A stretch of DNA of 64,000 nucleotides from Catalinimonas alkaloidigena (GCF_900100765.1 NZ_FNFO01000004.1:62001-126000); one strand, 5' to 3'; counted from the first letter of the stretch, positions 1 through 8,401 are shown. The notes: generated by a model from the sequence alone, not told the origin. Numbers and translations are program-made.

Positions 1-491
1 GAGCCACTGGTGGAACCGACCTGAACGCCGGCGATCCGCCCCTGCAAGGCGTCGACCATGTTGGGACGCACCGTTTCGGCGAGCTGCTTGCCCTCCACTT
101 CCTGGACGGCGTAGCCCAGTTCGCGACGTTTCTGTTCCCGTCCGAACGACGTCACGACGACTTCCTGCAACACCTTGGTGTCTTCTTCCAGCGTGACATC
201 GATCACCGACCGCGCGCCGATTTCCTGTTCGGTTGTTACGTAACTCACGTACGAGAACGTCAGCGTACTGACGTCGGGTGGTACGGAAAGCACGTACTTT
301 CCGTTGATGTCGGTGATGGTACCGATGGTCGTGCCTTTGACCAGCACCGACACCCCTGGCAGCGGGTCCTGGGTGCTGGCATCCGTTACGGTTCCCGAGA
401 CGCTACGCGATTGCGCGTGCAAGGGCCCCACCCAAGGAAGCAGCAACAACAAGGCTCCTACTACCTGAACTAGTAGCTTTTTTTGCATCAT
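1..491 (-). CDS. SusC/RagA-type TonB-dependent receptor, N-terminal part (cut by window edge)
   Basis: The first 163 residues can be read, and the gene continues beyond position 1. Tandem ATG codons at 491 and 488 open a hydrophobic signal peptide ending near LHAQ. A carboxypeptidase-regulatory-like domain follows (SGTVTDASTQDPLPGVSV, then GTITDINGKYVLSVP). After it come LQEVVVTSFG and MVDALQGRIAGVQV, the usual start of the plug domain in SusC proteins. Members of this family sit in the outer membrane and import oligosaccharides or other large nutrients with a SusD lipoprotein. No SusD partner is visible because the downstream side lies outside the window. There is no STN domain, so it need not signal to an anti-sigma factor. 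The family call is secure; the substrate cannot be told. Confidence 0.88.
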   Translation of the reverse strand, partial: MMQKKLLVQVVGALLLLLPWVGPLHAQSRSVSGTVTDASTQDPLPGVSVLVKGTTIGTITDINGKYVLSVPPDVSTLTFSYVSYVTTEQEIGARSVIDVTLEEDTKVLQEVVVTSFGREQKRRELGYAVQEVEGKQLAETVRPNMVDALQGRIAGVQVGSTSG

Positions 492-799
492 GAAGAATTG
501 ATTTGTTGGGAGTAAAAAAATGGTGGATGCGCTAAGGTATAGGCCAACCGCTAGATAAAAAACACTTTCGGACAGATACTGCCCGAAGGTCGTTAACATT
601 TACCCAGCAAAATCCTCCTAAAACCAAATAAACACAAAGTACAACGCGGGTTTCTTGAAATTTCATCAAGAACCACCTACTTCCCTCCCAAGCGAGGCAC
701 AAGACCCGCGTACGACACCGAGGCCGCTCACAGGTCGACAAAGAATGATCAGAAAAATGCTCCGGAAGAGCGGCCGCCCGTATCGGTGATGTGCAGGGC
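492..799. other. Intergenic region between SusC-like gene and gldG
   Basis: About 308 bases with no credible gene. The right part is the 3' flank of gldG and the left part is the upstream region of the SusC-like gene, so a promoter for the latter is expected here. I could not point to a clear -7/-33 pair or a clear terminator. Short open frames here have no recognisable content. Confidence 0.5.
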
Positions 800-2512
800 T
801 CAGGCCTGGGTCAACGTCGGCGCTTTCCGCTCGTACTTGCGTTTGCGCCAGAAATAGCGCCCCACCCCAAACAGCACCAGCAGCGCCAGCGGTGCCACAA
901 GGTTGAGCAGTTGCCACTGCACCCGTTCCTGCTCGATGCGGGGTGCATCCAGCGGGCGGAGGGCAATCTCTTTGTTGCGCGCCAGCACCACGCCGTCTTC
1001 GTCCAGCATGTATTCCAGCGCGTTCATGATGAAATCGCGGTTCGAAAAGGTCAGGCCCGACACCCGGTCGAAGCCAAGCGGAAATGCGTCGGTCCGGTCG
1101 CGGTTCACTTCGTTGCGGGGCAAATCGCCGTCGGAGACGATCAGCACCTGGGAAGGTTCGTTCTGCTCCCGGAACTCGAACGTCTTGACCGTGACCGGCG
1201 AAAGGCGGTTGGTGTAGAGGGATTGGAAGCGCCCTTCGAGCAGGTACGCGACGGCCTGCGGTCCCGCCTGGAACTGCTCCCGCTGAGGTTGCAACCGGGC
1301 CTCGTTGAAGTTGACCCGCGCGGGCGACGGCCGAATCCGCGAGTACTGCGAGGTGAACATCAGGGGCGTTTTGGTGATGCCGTCGGCCTTGACCGTGTCG
1401 ATGGTACTGACAAAGCGGAGGTACACCGCATCGAGGTTTTTGGTGATGGGGTGGTCGGCAAACTGGTTGGCCAGCGGGAAGAACCACCACGGCATCGGGC
1501 GCATTTGTGGTTGGTCGCCCATGTAGCCGACGAACATCGGGATGTAGGCGGCATTCAGGTCCTGAATCAGGTCGGGGTTGATCCGCACGCCCCACTTGAA
1601 AAACAGGTCGAGCAGGTTGAGTTCCAGCGGAAAGGCCACCGTCCCATCCGGCCCGATGCTATCGAGCTCGATTGCCAGCGGATCGACGAAGAACAATGCC
1701 CGGCCTCCGTTCACCACAAACTGGTCGATCTTGAACTTGTCGGGTTCGCTAAAGGCCGAATCGGGCTTCGCGACGATGATGGCGTCGAACCCCTCCAGGC
1801 TCACCTGCTGGTCGAGGTCCACCTTCTGCACGTCGTAGATGCGCTGGAGGTCCTGCGTCAGGCTGTAGGTCTCGTAATCGTCCAATTCACCATGCTTCCG
1901 GATCAGGCCGATCTTCCGCCGCTGCGTCAGGGTCGCCCGCTGGATGGCCGACGCGAGGCGGTACTCCACCCCTTCCACCGACTGGTTCAGACGGGCTTCC
2001 GGTGACGCGTTCGAGGCGCGCTGGTCGCCCTGCAAAAAAATCACCGGTTCTTCCCGGTCGCCCACGCGGACAATCGCTCCTGGCCAGATCACCTTCTCGC
2101 TCCGTCCTGCCCCTTCGCGGTCCACCAGGTTGGTTGGGATCACGCCCTTCTCCTGCAATTCGCGGTAAAACGCCGCCCGTTCCTTGGCATCGGCAATGGC
2201 ATTGGGGTCCACGAACCGGTACTGCACGTTGTCGCCCGCGTAGACCCGGAACTCGTCCAGCTTCTCCCGAATTGCCTTCTGCAACCGCGCGAAGCCCGCC
2301 GGAAATTCGCCTTCCAGGTAAATGTCCACCAGCACGGGGCGGTCCATTTCCTCCAGCAGCGTCTCGGTTGCCGGGTTCAGCGTGTAGCGTTGGTCTTCCG
2401 TCAGGTCCAGCCGGAAGAACACCTGCGTGCCAATGATGTTCAGCAGCACGATGACGACCAGCGCCACGGCGTACTGCAATCCATCACGGTAGTTTCGAGC
2501 GGTTTTTGGCAT
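800..2512 (-). CDS. gldG: GldG, gliding-motility ABC transporter auxiliary/substrate-binding protein
   Basis: A 570-residue protein with an N-terminal membrane segment (about residues 13-33), a long extracytoplasmic region and a second membrane segment near the C-terminus (LLNLVAPLALLVLFGVGRYFW) followed by a basic tail. The start (MPKTARNYRDGLQYAVALVV), the early DLTEDQRYTLNPATETLL segment and the length fit the GldG family. In Flavobacterium johnsoniae GldA (ATPase), GldF (permease) and GldG form an ABC complex needed for gliding. Here gldF lies upstream on the same strand, but an unrelated HNH nuclease gene (2550-3248) and a 20-base palindrome separate the two. In most relatives gldF and gldG are adjacent. 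Expression may therefore depend on read-through of the palindrome. Confidence 0.92.
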   Translation of the reverse strand: MPKTARNYRDGLQYAVALVVIVLLNIIGTQVFFRLDLTEDQRYTLNPATETLLEEMDRPVLVDIYLEGEFPAGFARLQKAIREKLDEFRVYAGDNVQYRFVDPNAIADAKERAAFYRELQEKGVIPTNLVDREGAGRSEKVIWPGAIVRVGDREEPVIFLQGDQRASNASPEARLNQSVEGVEYRLASAIQRATLTQRRKIGLIRKHGELDDYETYSLTQDLQRIYDVQKVDLDQQVSLEGFDAIIVAKPDSAFSEPDKFKIDQFVVNGGRALFFVDPLAIELDSIGPDGTVAFPLELNLLDLFFKWGVRINPDLIQDLNAAYIPMFVGYMGDQPQMRPMPWWFFPLANQFADHPITKNLDAVYLRFVSTIDTVKADGITKTPLMFTSQYSRIRPSPARVNFNEARLQPQREQFQAGPQAVAYLLEGRFQSLYTNRLSPVTVKTFEFREQNEPSQVLIVSDGDLPRNEVNRDRTDAFPLGFDRVSGLTFSNRDFIMNALEYMLDEDGVVLARNKEIALRPLDAPRIEQERVQWQLLNLVAPLALLVLFGVGRYFWRKRKYERKAPTLTQA

Positions 2513-2529
2513 GTTTCATATTTTGCTAG

Positions 2530-2549
2530 CAACGGAATTAATTCCGTTG
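2530..2549. repeat. Perfect 20-base palindrome between HNH gene and gldG
   Basis: CAACGGAATTAATTCCGTTG is a perfect palindrome that begins on the base after the HNH stop codon (2552-2550) and ends 17 bases before gldG. As RNA it can form an 8-bp stem with a four-base loop. No strong U-run follows, so it is a weak terminator candidate at best. It could equally be a protein-binding site or a mark of the insertion that brought in the nuclease gene. Confidence 0.6.
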
Positions 2550-3248
2550 TTACATAATTCTATCGCTTTTCTGAAGATTGTGCCGAGCGCAAAGCAGTTG
2601 TATATTTTCAGCTTTTAATGAAGTTCCTCCTTTAGAAAAGGGGAGTATATGGTCAAAATGCAAATTATTAGTACTACCACATTGAACACATTTTCCTTTG
2701 TCTCTTTTCCATACTTCCAGCTTCACGGAAGTAGGAATCATCCGATTATGCTCAACATATTTTAATTCCTTTGCTCGCTCTTCTTTTAATTGAATGGTTT
2801 TATCGGTTGTCACTAACTTAAACTTGAATACATTTCTCTTATCAATCTCCTCAATCCATGCATCGACTAGTTGAAAAACTCCACTATAAACCCAAATTCC
2901 GTCTTTAATCTTCTCATACCCCTTTACAAATTCAGTTACAGAATTTCCTTCTTTGAAGTCTTTAGCAGCTCTGTAAAACTTTCCGTTTTGAGTTAACAAA
3001 CCGGAAGGTGTATACATTTCCTGATTTACTTTCTTGGGAGTATCTGCCAAATTACTTGGCACATCATGTCCTTCATAAATGAGCACCTTGCCGTCTTCTT
3101 CCACTCGGTCTGCATAAGGAGCACCTTTGCGCAAAGAAATCAGAATAACACTTGTCTTTCCTCCAACCCGGAAATTCATTCCTCTCTGTAAAGAATGCCC
3201 TTCTGCTGTACACATTTCGAGGTATGAGATAATGTCACCTGGTTGCAT
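2550..3248 (-). CDS. SRA-like/HNH endonuclease, predicted modification-dependent restriction enzyme
   Basis: About 232 residues from the ATG at 3248. A GTG at 3272, overlapping the gldF stop, would add eight. The last 60 residues are a classic HNH nuclease: paired cysteines (CVQCGS), the HFDHILPFSKGG core and LLCARHN. The N-terminal part resembles an SRA/YDG domain, which flips and reads modified cytosine: GKVLIYEGHDVP, then FVKGYEKIKDGIWVYSGVFQLVDAW, which matches the SRA pattern of VRGY followed by YDGLYKV. SRA-HNH proteins are known 5-methylcytosine-dependent (type IV-like) restriction enzymes. The gene is visibly AT-rich beside its GC-rich neighbours and splits gldF from gldG, so it was probably acquired. 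The HNH call is firm; the SRA call rests on motif resemblance. Confidence 0.8.
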   Translation of the reverse strand: MQPGDIISYLEMCTAEGHSLQRGMNFRVGGKTSVILISLRKGAPYADRVEEDGKVLIYEGHDVPSNLADTPKKVNQEMYTPSGLLTQNGKFYRAAKDFKEGNSVTEFVKGYEKIKDGIWVYSGVFQLVDAWIEEIDKRNVFKFKLVTTDKTIQLKEERAKELKYVEHNRMIPTSVKLEVWKRDKGKCVQCGSTNNLHFDHILPFSKGGTSLKAENIQLLCARHNLQKSDRIM

Positions 3249-3265
3249 TGTAATCTCTGAACTAG

Positions 3266-3994
3266 TTACCACTTCCTACTCCCCAGTACGAGGTGCGTGG
3301 AGGACAGCATCACAGCGATGACGCTGACAAAATAGAGCACGTCGCGCGAGTCGATCAGGCCCTTGCTGATGGTGGCGTAGTGGTAGGCGATGCCGAGTTG
3401 GTCGATGAGGCGCGCGGCCTGTCCCCACACGTTGATCGACGCCAGCGCGGCAAATCCTTCGTAAATCACGAAACAGAGAAACACCGCCAGCACGAACGAG
3501 ACGATCTGGTTGTCGGACAGCGATGAGGCAAACAAGCCGATGGCCGTGAACACCGCCCCCAATAACAACAGCCCCAGGTAGGAGCCGATCACCGCCGCCG
3601 AATCGACGTTGCCCTGCGGGTTGCCCAGTTCCCAGACGGTGTAGTAGTACACCAGCGTGGGCAACAGTGCCAGCACGACCAGCACCAGACACGCGAAGTA
3701 TTTCCCCAGGATGATCTGCCAGTCAGTCAGGGGTTTGGTGAGGAGCAGCTCCATCGTGCCGGCCTTTCGTTCCTCCGCAAAGGAGCGCATCGTGACGGCC
3801 GGAATCAGGAACAGGAACACGTACGGGGCCATGGAGAAGAGCGTATCCAGGTCGGCAAAGCCCCACTCCAGGATGCTCGTCTCGGGAATCACCCACGTGA
3901 ACATGCCGATGCCCACCAGAAACACCGCAATCACGATGTAGGCGATCAGCGAATTCAGAAAACTATTGACCTCCTTAGCAAATACCGATAGCAT
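3266..3994 (-). CDS. gldF: GldF, gliding-motility ABC transporter permease
   Basis: A 242-residue ABC-2-type permease with about six hydrophobic segments, beginning MLSVFAKEVNSFLNSLIAYI. The cytoplasmic segment RSFAEERKAGTMELLLTKPL is the conserved coupling region of this family. It should form the membrane channel of the GldAFG transporter required for gliding in Flavobacterium. gldA lies upstream on the same strand, 591 bases away across a relic nuclease gene and two repeats. gldG follows after the inserted HNH gene. The stop codon (3268-3266) overlaps the alternative GTG start of the HNH gene. Confidence 0.92.
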   Translation of the reverse strand: MLSVFAKEVNSFLNSLIAYIVIAVFLVGIGMFTWVIPETSILEWGFADLDTLFSMAPYVFLFLIPAVTMRSFAEERKAGTMELLLTKPLTDWQIILGKYFACLVLVVLALLPTLVYYYTVWELGNPQGNVDSAAVIGSYLGLLLLGAVFTAIGLFASSLSDNQIVSFVLAVFLCFVIYEGFAALASINVWGQAARLIDQLGIAYHYATISKGLIDSRDVLYFVSVIAVMLSSTHLVLGSRKW

Positions 3995-4030
3995 AGCGTC
4001 TCACCAGTCCTATTTTTTTTTTCACATCAT

Positions 4031-4126
4031 TGTCATTTCGACCAACGGGAGCCGGGTGGCCGGTGCCAGATCTTCTGACTTTTGGAACAAGATCTCTCAC
4101 TTTGCTTCGCTCCGTTCGAGATGACA
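4031..4126. repeat. Palindromic interspersed repeat, copy A
   Basis: Outer arms TGTCATTTCGA (4031-4041) and TCGAGATGACA (4116-4126) are inverted copies with one mismatch. Two AGATCT blocks lie inside. Copy B (4470-4556) has the same outer arms. A partial look-alike ending TTCGAGATGACAGG sits near 23961-23974. This resembles the REP-like repeats scattered through many Bacteroidota genomes. The two full copies bracket a GIY-YIG nuclease relic. Confidence 0.75.
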
Positions 4127-4141
4127 GAAGTGGTTTTTTCA

Positions 4142-4440
4142 TTACTCAACTTCATCGTTTAGAAAGCTCCATTCCAGATTTAAACTCGCGATGAGCGTTT
4201 CTTTCTTCTTCCGATTCCCTTTCTTGATCTCTTTCTCTCGCTCCATTGCATCGTATATGGAATCGAAACGCTCCCAATAAATCAGGTGGCAGCAATGATA
4301 CCGTCCGGCAAAAGATTTAGAGTTTCCCCTAGTCTCGAATGCTGCTTCATGCGTGTGGCCAGATCATTTGTTACCCCTGTATAAAGCACTGTCCTTCCCG
4401 GATTTGTCGTGATGTACACAAAATAATTGTGCTCATTCAT
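4142..4440 (-). pseudogene. GIY-YIG nuclease (UPF0213-like), frameshifted
   Basis: From ATG at 4440 the frame reads MNEHNYFVYITTNPGRTVLY then TGVTNDLATRMKQH, a textbook GIY-YIG N-terminus (YVYIT...YTGVTNDL). It then runs to an early stop. The remaining family sequence continues in another frame: ETRGNSKSFAGRYHCCHLIY, WERFDSIYDAMEREKEIKK, and finally EWSFLNDEVE before the stop at 4144-4142. A single-base loss near 4340, where a Phe or Tyr codon is expected after the conserved QH, explains the break. Intact relatives are about 95-100 residues, so the whole gene is present but broken. It is flanked at 15 and 29 bases by the two copies of a palindromic repeat. A sequencing error cannot be excluded. 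Confidence 0.82.
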
Positions 4441-4469
4441 TCCTATCTCTTGACTCACTTCTCCATTAT

Positions 4470-4556
4470 TTTGTCATTTCGAGCATTAGCGAGAAATCTA
4501 AACCCACCGATAGAAGATCTCTCCCGTGCCACGGCGACTGTCTTCGAGATGACAAA
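4470..4556. repeat. Palindromic interspersed repeat, copy B
   Basis: Outer arms TTTGTCATTTCGA (4470-4482) and TCGAGATGACAAA (4544-4556) are inverted copies matching at 12 of 13 positions. An internal GAGAAATCT...AGATCTCTC pair lies between them. It shares its arms with copy A (4031-4126). It ends 29 bases short of the gldA stop codon. Confidence 0.75.
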
Positions 4557-4585
4557 GCGAGATGAAACTTCGTCCTCCGCTTCCA

Positions 4586-5515
4586 TTACTCTGCCTGCGG
4601 TTGAGCCGCCGGCGTTTGAGCAGTGAGTTCCCGGAACACCTCTTCCATCGAGTTTTCCTGACGCTGAAGCCCCACCAGCGGCCAGCTTCGTTCGGCGGCC
4701 AGGCGGAACACCGCCCCCCGCAGGTCCTGATTTGCTTCGGTCAGCAGTTCGTAGCGATGGCGGGGCAGCACGCGTACGTCGCGGATGCCGGGGAGTTGCG
4801 CCAGGACCGTCTCGTCGATGGCCTGTTCAAACTCGACCTGGATGGTAGAGCCGCCGCGCAGCGCCTCGACGGGCGAGTCGGCAACCAGCTTGCCGCGGTT
4901 GATGATGACGACGCGGTTGCAGAGCGCCTGCACTTCGGGCAGGATGTGGGTGGAGAAGATGACCGTCTTTTCTTTGCCCACTTCGCGGATCAGGTTCCGG
5001 ATTTCCAGGATCTGGTTGGGGTCGAGGCCCGTCGTGGGCTCGTCGAGAATCAGCACCGACGGATCGTGGATCAGCGCCTGTGCCAACCCCACCCGCTGCC
5101 GGTAGCCCTTCGAAAGCGCGCCGATCTTCTTGTGCTGTTCGCGTCCCAGTCCGGTGAGTTCCACCATGTCGGCGGCCCGTTTCTTCGCGGTTTGGCCGCG
5201 GAGGCCATAAATCCCCGCCACAAAGCGGAGGTACTCGTGCACGTAGAGGTCGAGGTACAGCGGGTTGTGTTCGGGCAGATAGCCGACCTGTCGCCGCACT
5301 TCTGTGGGCTGCGTCTCCACGTTGAAACCGTTCAGCGTCACGAGGCCGCTCGTCGGCGGCAGGTAACAGGTGGCGATTTTCATGGTCGTAGATTTCCCCG
5401 CCCCGTTCGGTCCCAGGAATCCCAGGATATCGCCGGTTTCGACCCGAAACGAAATGTGATCGACAGCGTGCTGGCTGCCGTATGTTTTTACCAGTTGATC
5501 AACGACTACGGACAT
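4586..5515 (-). CDS. gldA: GldA, gliding-motility ABC transporter ATP-binding subunit
   Basis: A 309-residue ABC ATPase starting MSVVVDQLVKTYGSQHAV. The ATG at 5515 was chosen because the frame extension to 5551 lies outside the family start. It has a Walker A (GPNGAGKSTT), an ABC signature (LSKGYRQRVGLAQAL), a Walker B with catalytic Glu (VLILDEPTTGLDP) and a switch His (IFSTHILPEVQ). The roughly 80-residue C-terminal extension fits GldA/ABC-2 ATPases. It powers the GldF/GldG complex encoded downstream. It is divergent from the GH78 gene, with a 135-base shared upstream region. Confidence 0.92.
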   Translation of the reverse strand: MSVVVDQLVKTYGSQHAVDHISFRVETGDILGFLGPNGAGKSTTMKIATCYLPPTSGLVTLNGFNVETQPTEVRRQVGYLPEHNPLYLDLYVHEYLRFVAGIYGLRGQTAKKRAADMVELTGLGREQHKKIGALSKGYRQRVGLAQALIHDPSVLILDEPTTGLDPNQILEIRNLIREVGKEKTVIFSTHILPEVQALCNRVVIINRGKLVADSPVEALRGGSTIQVEFEQAIDETVLAQLPGIRDVRVLPRHRYELLTEANQDLRGAVFRLAAERSWPLVGLQRQENSMEEVFRELTAQTPAAQPQAE

Positions 5516-5650
5516 GGCGCGTGAAATTACTAAAATCAGCAGGTGGGACAACCGTTGCCGTCAGCCACCGGCCGCCGATGTAAGAAAACAATGAAACCGG
5601 TTCATTTTCAGAGAGTAACGCAATTCAAGCAGGATTATTTACTTTGGCGT

Positions 5651-8029
5651 ATGATCTGCAAACGCCTCGTTTTCCTCCTCCTCTTCTTCGTTTCGCTCTC
5701 TACCCTGCAGGCCCAGGAACGCCCTTACCGGACCGACGACCGCTGGAACTGGCACAGTTGGTACGCACAATGGATTGCCCCGCCCGACATCGACCCGTAC
5801 GCCTACGGGGTGTATCACCTGCGGAAATCGTTCGGGTTGTCCTCGGTGCCGGCCTCGCTGCCGGTGTATGTATCGGGCGACAACCGCTACCGGCTCTACG
5901 TGAACGGCCACTACGTGGGCTTCGGCCCGGCACGCGACGATGCATTTCACTGGCCGTACGATTCGCTCGACCTCGCGCCGCACCTGCAACGAGGAAAAAA
6001 TGTGATTGCCGTAGAGCTGGTAAATTTCGGACCTGACCGGCCGGTAGCGCAACATTCGGTACAGACGGGGTTTATTCTACAAGCGGCCGATACGGCCTAT
6101 CACACCACGATCAACACAGGGACGCCAGGCTGGAAAACGCTTCAGAACGAGGCCTACCAGCCGATTCCGATCACGACGCCCGCCCTGCACGCGTACGTGG
6201 CCATCGGCGTAGCCGATTCGGTGGCGGGGGCACGGTACCCCTGGGGCTGGCAACGGCCGGACTTCGATGATGCCGCGTGGGCCGACGCCCGGCGGATTCA
6301 GCAGGGGATTGGACCGGGGTTCGTCACCGATGCGAAGTGGCTGCTCGTGCCCCGCGCCATTCCGCCGTTGGAAGAAACGCCCATGCGCTTGCCCCGTGTG
6401 GAGCGGACCGAGGGCCTCACCGTCGCTCCAGCGTTTCTGGCGGGCAACCAACCGATCACCATCCCGCCGAATACGCAGGCTTCGCTGCTGCTGGACAATG
6501 AGGTGCTGACGGTAGGCTATCCGGAATTGCGGGTTAGCGGCGGGCAGGGCAGCCGGGTGCGGGTAACTTACGCCGAAGCCTTATTCGACGACCGGTTGCA
6601 AAAGGGCAATCGAGACGCGACGGAGGGCCGGAAAATTTTCGGCTACCACGACTCGTTTTTGCCCGACGGCGGCCCCGACCGCCTGTTCAAACCGCTGTGG
6701 GTCCGGACGTTCCGCTACGTACAGCTCGACATCACGACCGGGAACGCCCCGCTGACCCTTCAGGATTACTACAACGTGTTCACGGCCTACCCGCTCGAGG
6801 AGCGCGCCCGGTTTGCCAGCGATGATGCTTCGCTCGACGCCATCTGGTCGGTAGGGTGGCGAACGGCCCGCCTCTGCGCCGGAGAAACGTATTTCGATTG
6901 TCCCTACTACGAACAATTGCAATATGTGGGCGACACACGCATTCAGGCGCTGATCTCACTCTACGTGGCGGGCGACGCCCGGCTGATGCGACAGGCGCTT
7001 CTTCAGTTGGATCATTCGCGGATTCCGGAAGGCATCACGCAGAGTCGCTACCCGTCGCACCTGCGCCAGCTCATTCCGCCGTTCTCGCTGTTCTGGATCG
7101 CGATGATCCACGACTACCACCGCCACCGTAACGACTCCGACCTGGTGCGCTCGCTGCTGCCGGGCATTCGTACGGTGCTGGACTGGTACGGCCGACGCGT
7201 CGACCGGACCGGCATGCTGGGACCGCTGCCGTGGTGGAATTTCGCCGACTGGGCCTTTCCGCACGGCATTCCACCGGGGGTGGACGAAGGCGGCTCCGCG
7301 CTGATTTCGTTGCAGTACCTCTACGCGCTGCAATACGCCGCCGGCATCATGGCCGACTTCGGACTGGCGGAAGAGGCCGAACGCTACGGACGGGAGGCCA
7401 TCAATCTCAAAAACACGATCTACCGACGCTGTTACAGCAACAACCGGGGTCTGCTGGCCGATACGCCCGAACACGAAGCCTACTCGCAACACACCAACGC
7501 CATGGGCGTCCTGACAAACGTGATTCCGCTGGAGGACCAACCCCGCGTGATGCGCCGCCTGCTCGAAGACGCCGAACTGACGCAGACCACGTTCTACTAC
7601 CGCTTTTACCTGATGCAAGCCCTCTACAAAGCGGGGCTTGGCGACCTGTACGTGGAGCAACTCGCCCCCTGGCGTGCGATGCTGGAGCTGGGCCTCACCA
7701 CTTTCGCCGAACAACCCGACCCGACCCGCTCCGACTGCCACGCCTGGAGCGCCTCACCCAACTTCGATCTGCTCGCCACCGTTTGTGGCATCCGTTCCAC
7801 GTCGCCGGGATTCCGGACCGTCCGCATTGCCCCGGCGCTGGGACCGCTCCGGCAGGTGGAAGGCGTCGTGCCCCATCCGCAGGGCGAAGTCGCGGTTCAG
7901 TTTCAAAAAGATGCGCAGGGACGCCTGACAGGCACCGTTTCGCTCCCCGAAGGCGTCACCGGTGTGCTGGTCTGGAACGGCGAAGAAAAGAAGTTGAAAG
8001 GCGGCGAACAGAAGGTCAGTATGAAGTAG
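5651..8029 (+). CDS. GH78 family alpha-L-rhamnosidase, secreted
   Basis: 792 residues from the ATG at 5651, which begins a signal peptide (MICKRLVFLLLFFVSLST, cleavage near LQAQ). The in-frame extension upstream to 5543 would bury the signal peptide. An N-terminal beta-sandwich carries the GH78-like segment YVSGDNRYRLYVNGHYVGFG. It is followed by the (alpha/alpha)6 catalytic barrel with FDCPYYEQLQYVGDTRIQ, the equivalent of the family's DCPQRDER...GD acid region, and WWNFADW. A C-terminal beta domain starts near FRTVRIAPALG. The family removes terminal L-rhamnose from plant and microbial glycans. It stands alone here; no SusCD pair is adjacent. Substrate preference cannot be read. Confidence 0.85.
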   Translation: MICKRLVFLLLFFVSLSTLQAQERPYRTDDRWNWHSWYAQWIAPPDIDPYAYGVYHLRKSFGLSSVPASLPVYVSGDNRYRLYVNGHYVGFGPARDDAFHWPYDSLDLAPHLQRGKNVIAVELVNFGPDRPVAQHSVQTGFILQAADTAYHTTINTGTPGWKTLQNEAYQPIPITTPALHAYVAIGVADSVAGARYPWGWQRPDFDDAAWADARRIQQGIGPGFVTDAKWLLVPRAIPPLEETPMRLPRVERTEGLTVAPAFLAGNQPITIPPNTQASLLLDNEVLTVGYPELRVSGGQGSRVRVTYAEALFDDRLQKGNRDATEGRKIFGYHDSFLPDGGPDRLFKPLWVRTFRYVQLDITTGNAPLTLQDYYNVFTAYPLEERARFASDDASLDAIWSVGWRTARLCAGETYFDCPYYEQLQYVGDTRIQALISLYVAGDARLMRQALLQLDHSRIPEGITQSRYPSHLRQLIPPFSLFWIAMIHDYHRHRNDSDLVRSLLPGIRTVLDWYGRRVDRTGMLGPLPWWNFADWAFPHGIPPGVDEGGSALISLQYLYALQYAAGIMADFGLAEEAERYGREAINLKNTIYRRCYSNNRGLLADTPEHEAYSQHTNAMGVLTNVIPLEDQPRVMRRLLEDAELTQTTFYYRFYLMQALYKAGLGDLYVEQLAPWRAMLELGLTTFAEQPDPTRSDCHAWSASPNFDLLATVCGIRSTSPGFRTVRIAPALGPLRQVEGVVPHPQGEVAVQFQKDAQGRLTGTVSLPEGVTGVLVWNGEEKKLKGGEQKVSMK

Positions 8030-8123
8030 TGCGACTTTGTTAGAGCCCCACGAGAAACAGCACGTTTCGCCATTCGCTGCTTTCGTAAACGTAGTACTTC
8101 TGGCGCAACGTATCTGATCCCTA

Positions 8124-8357
8124 TTGACCAATCTCAAAATCATCGCCAGGCTTCGCGCTTCTACCTTCACGGACGAAGACGGTGGCACCTACACGCGGGC
8201 GTTTCAGCCCGGCTTGACCGAGGAAGCACTGGAGGAGCGACGGAAGCGATTTTCCACTCATCACCTCGCCGATGAGTCAAGAGAAATCTTGCGAGTCACC
8301 AGAGGGTCCAATGAAACCTTCCTGGAAAATGCGCCTCGAGCGCGCTGCTCAGTATAG
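8124..8357 (+). pseudogene. SMI1/KNR4-like protein remnant
   Basis: The open frame starts at a TTG and contains FQPGLTEEALEERRKRFSTH followed by ESREILRVTRGSNET. This matches the opening of SMI1/KNR4 domains (PGLTEEEIxxLExxL, then LPxEIRELLxxTxG). The remainder of that domain, normally more than 100 further residues, is missing: the frame runs into unrelated sequence and stops at 8357. Bacterial SMI1/KNR4 proteins are often immunity proteins against polymorphic toxins, but no toxin gene is nearby. I treat it as a decayed fragment. It fills the otherwise empty 8030-8401 gap. Confidence 0.5.
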
Positions 8358-8401
8358 ATTTCGCGACACGTGCTCTTTCCTCGCACAACCCTTCATGTCC
8401 C

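Noticed and set aside
791-2005. Plus-strand open frame opposite gldG
   Set aside because: Antisense shadow; gldG is strongly supported in the other strand.
5543-5650. Upstream extension of the rhamnosidase frame
   Set aside because: It would place 36 polar residues before an obvious signal peptide and overlap the gldA upstream region.
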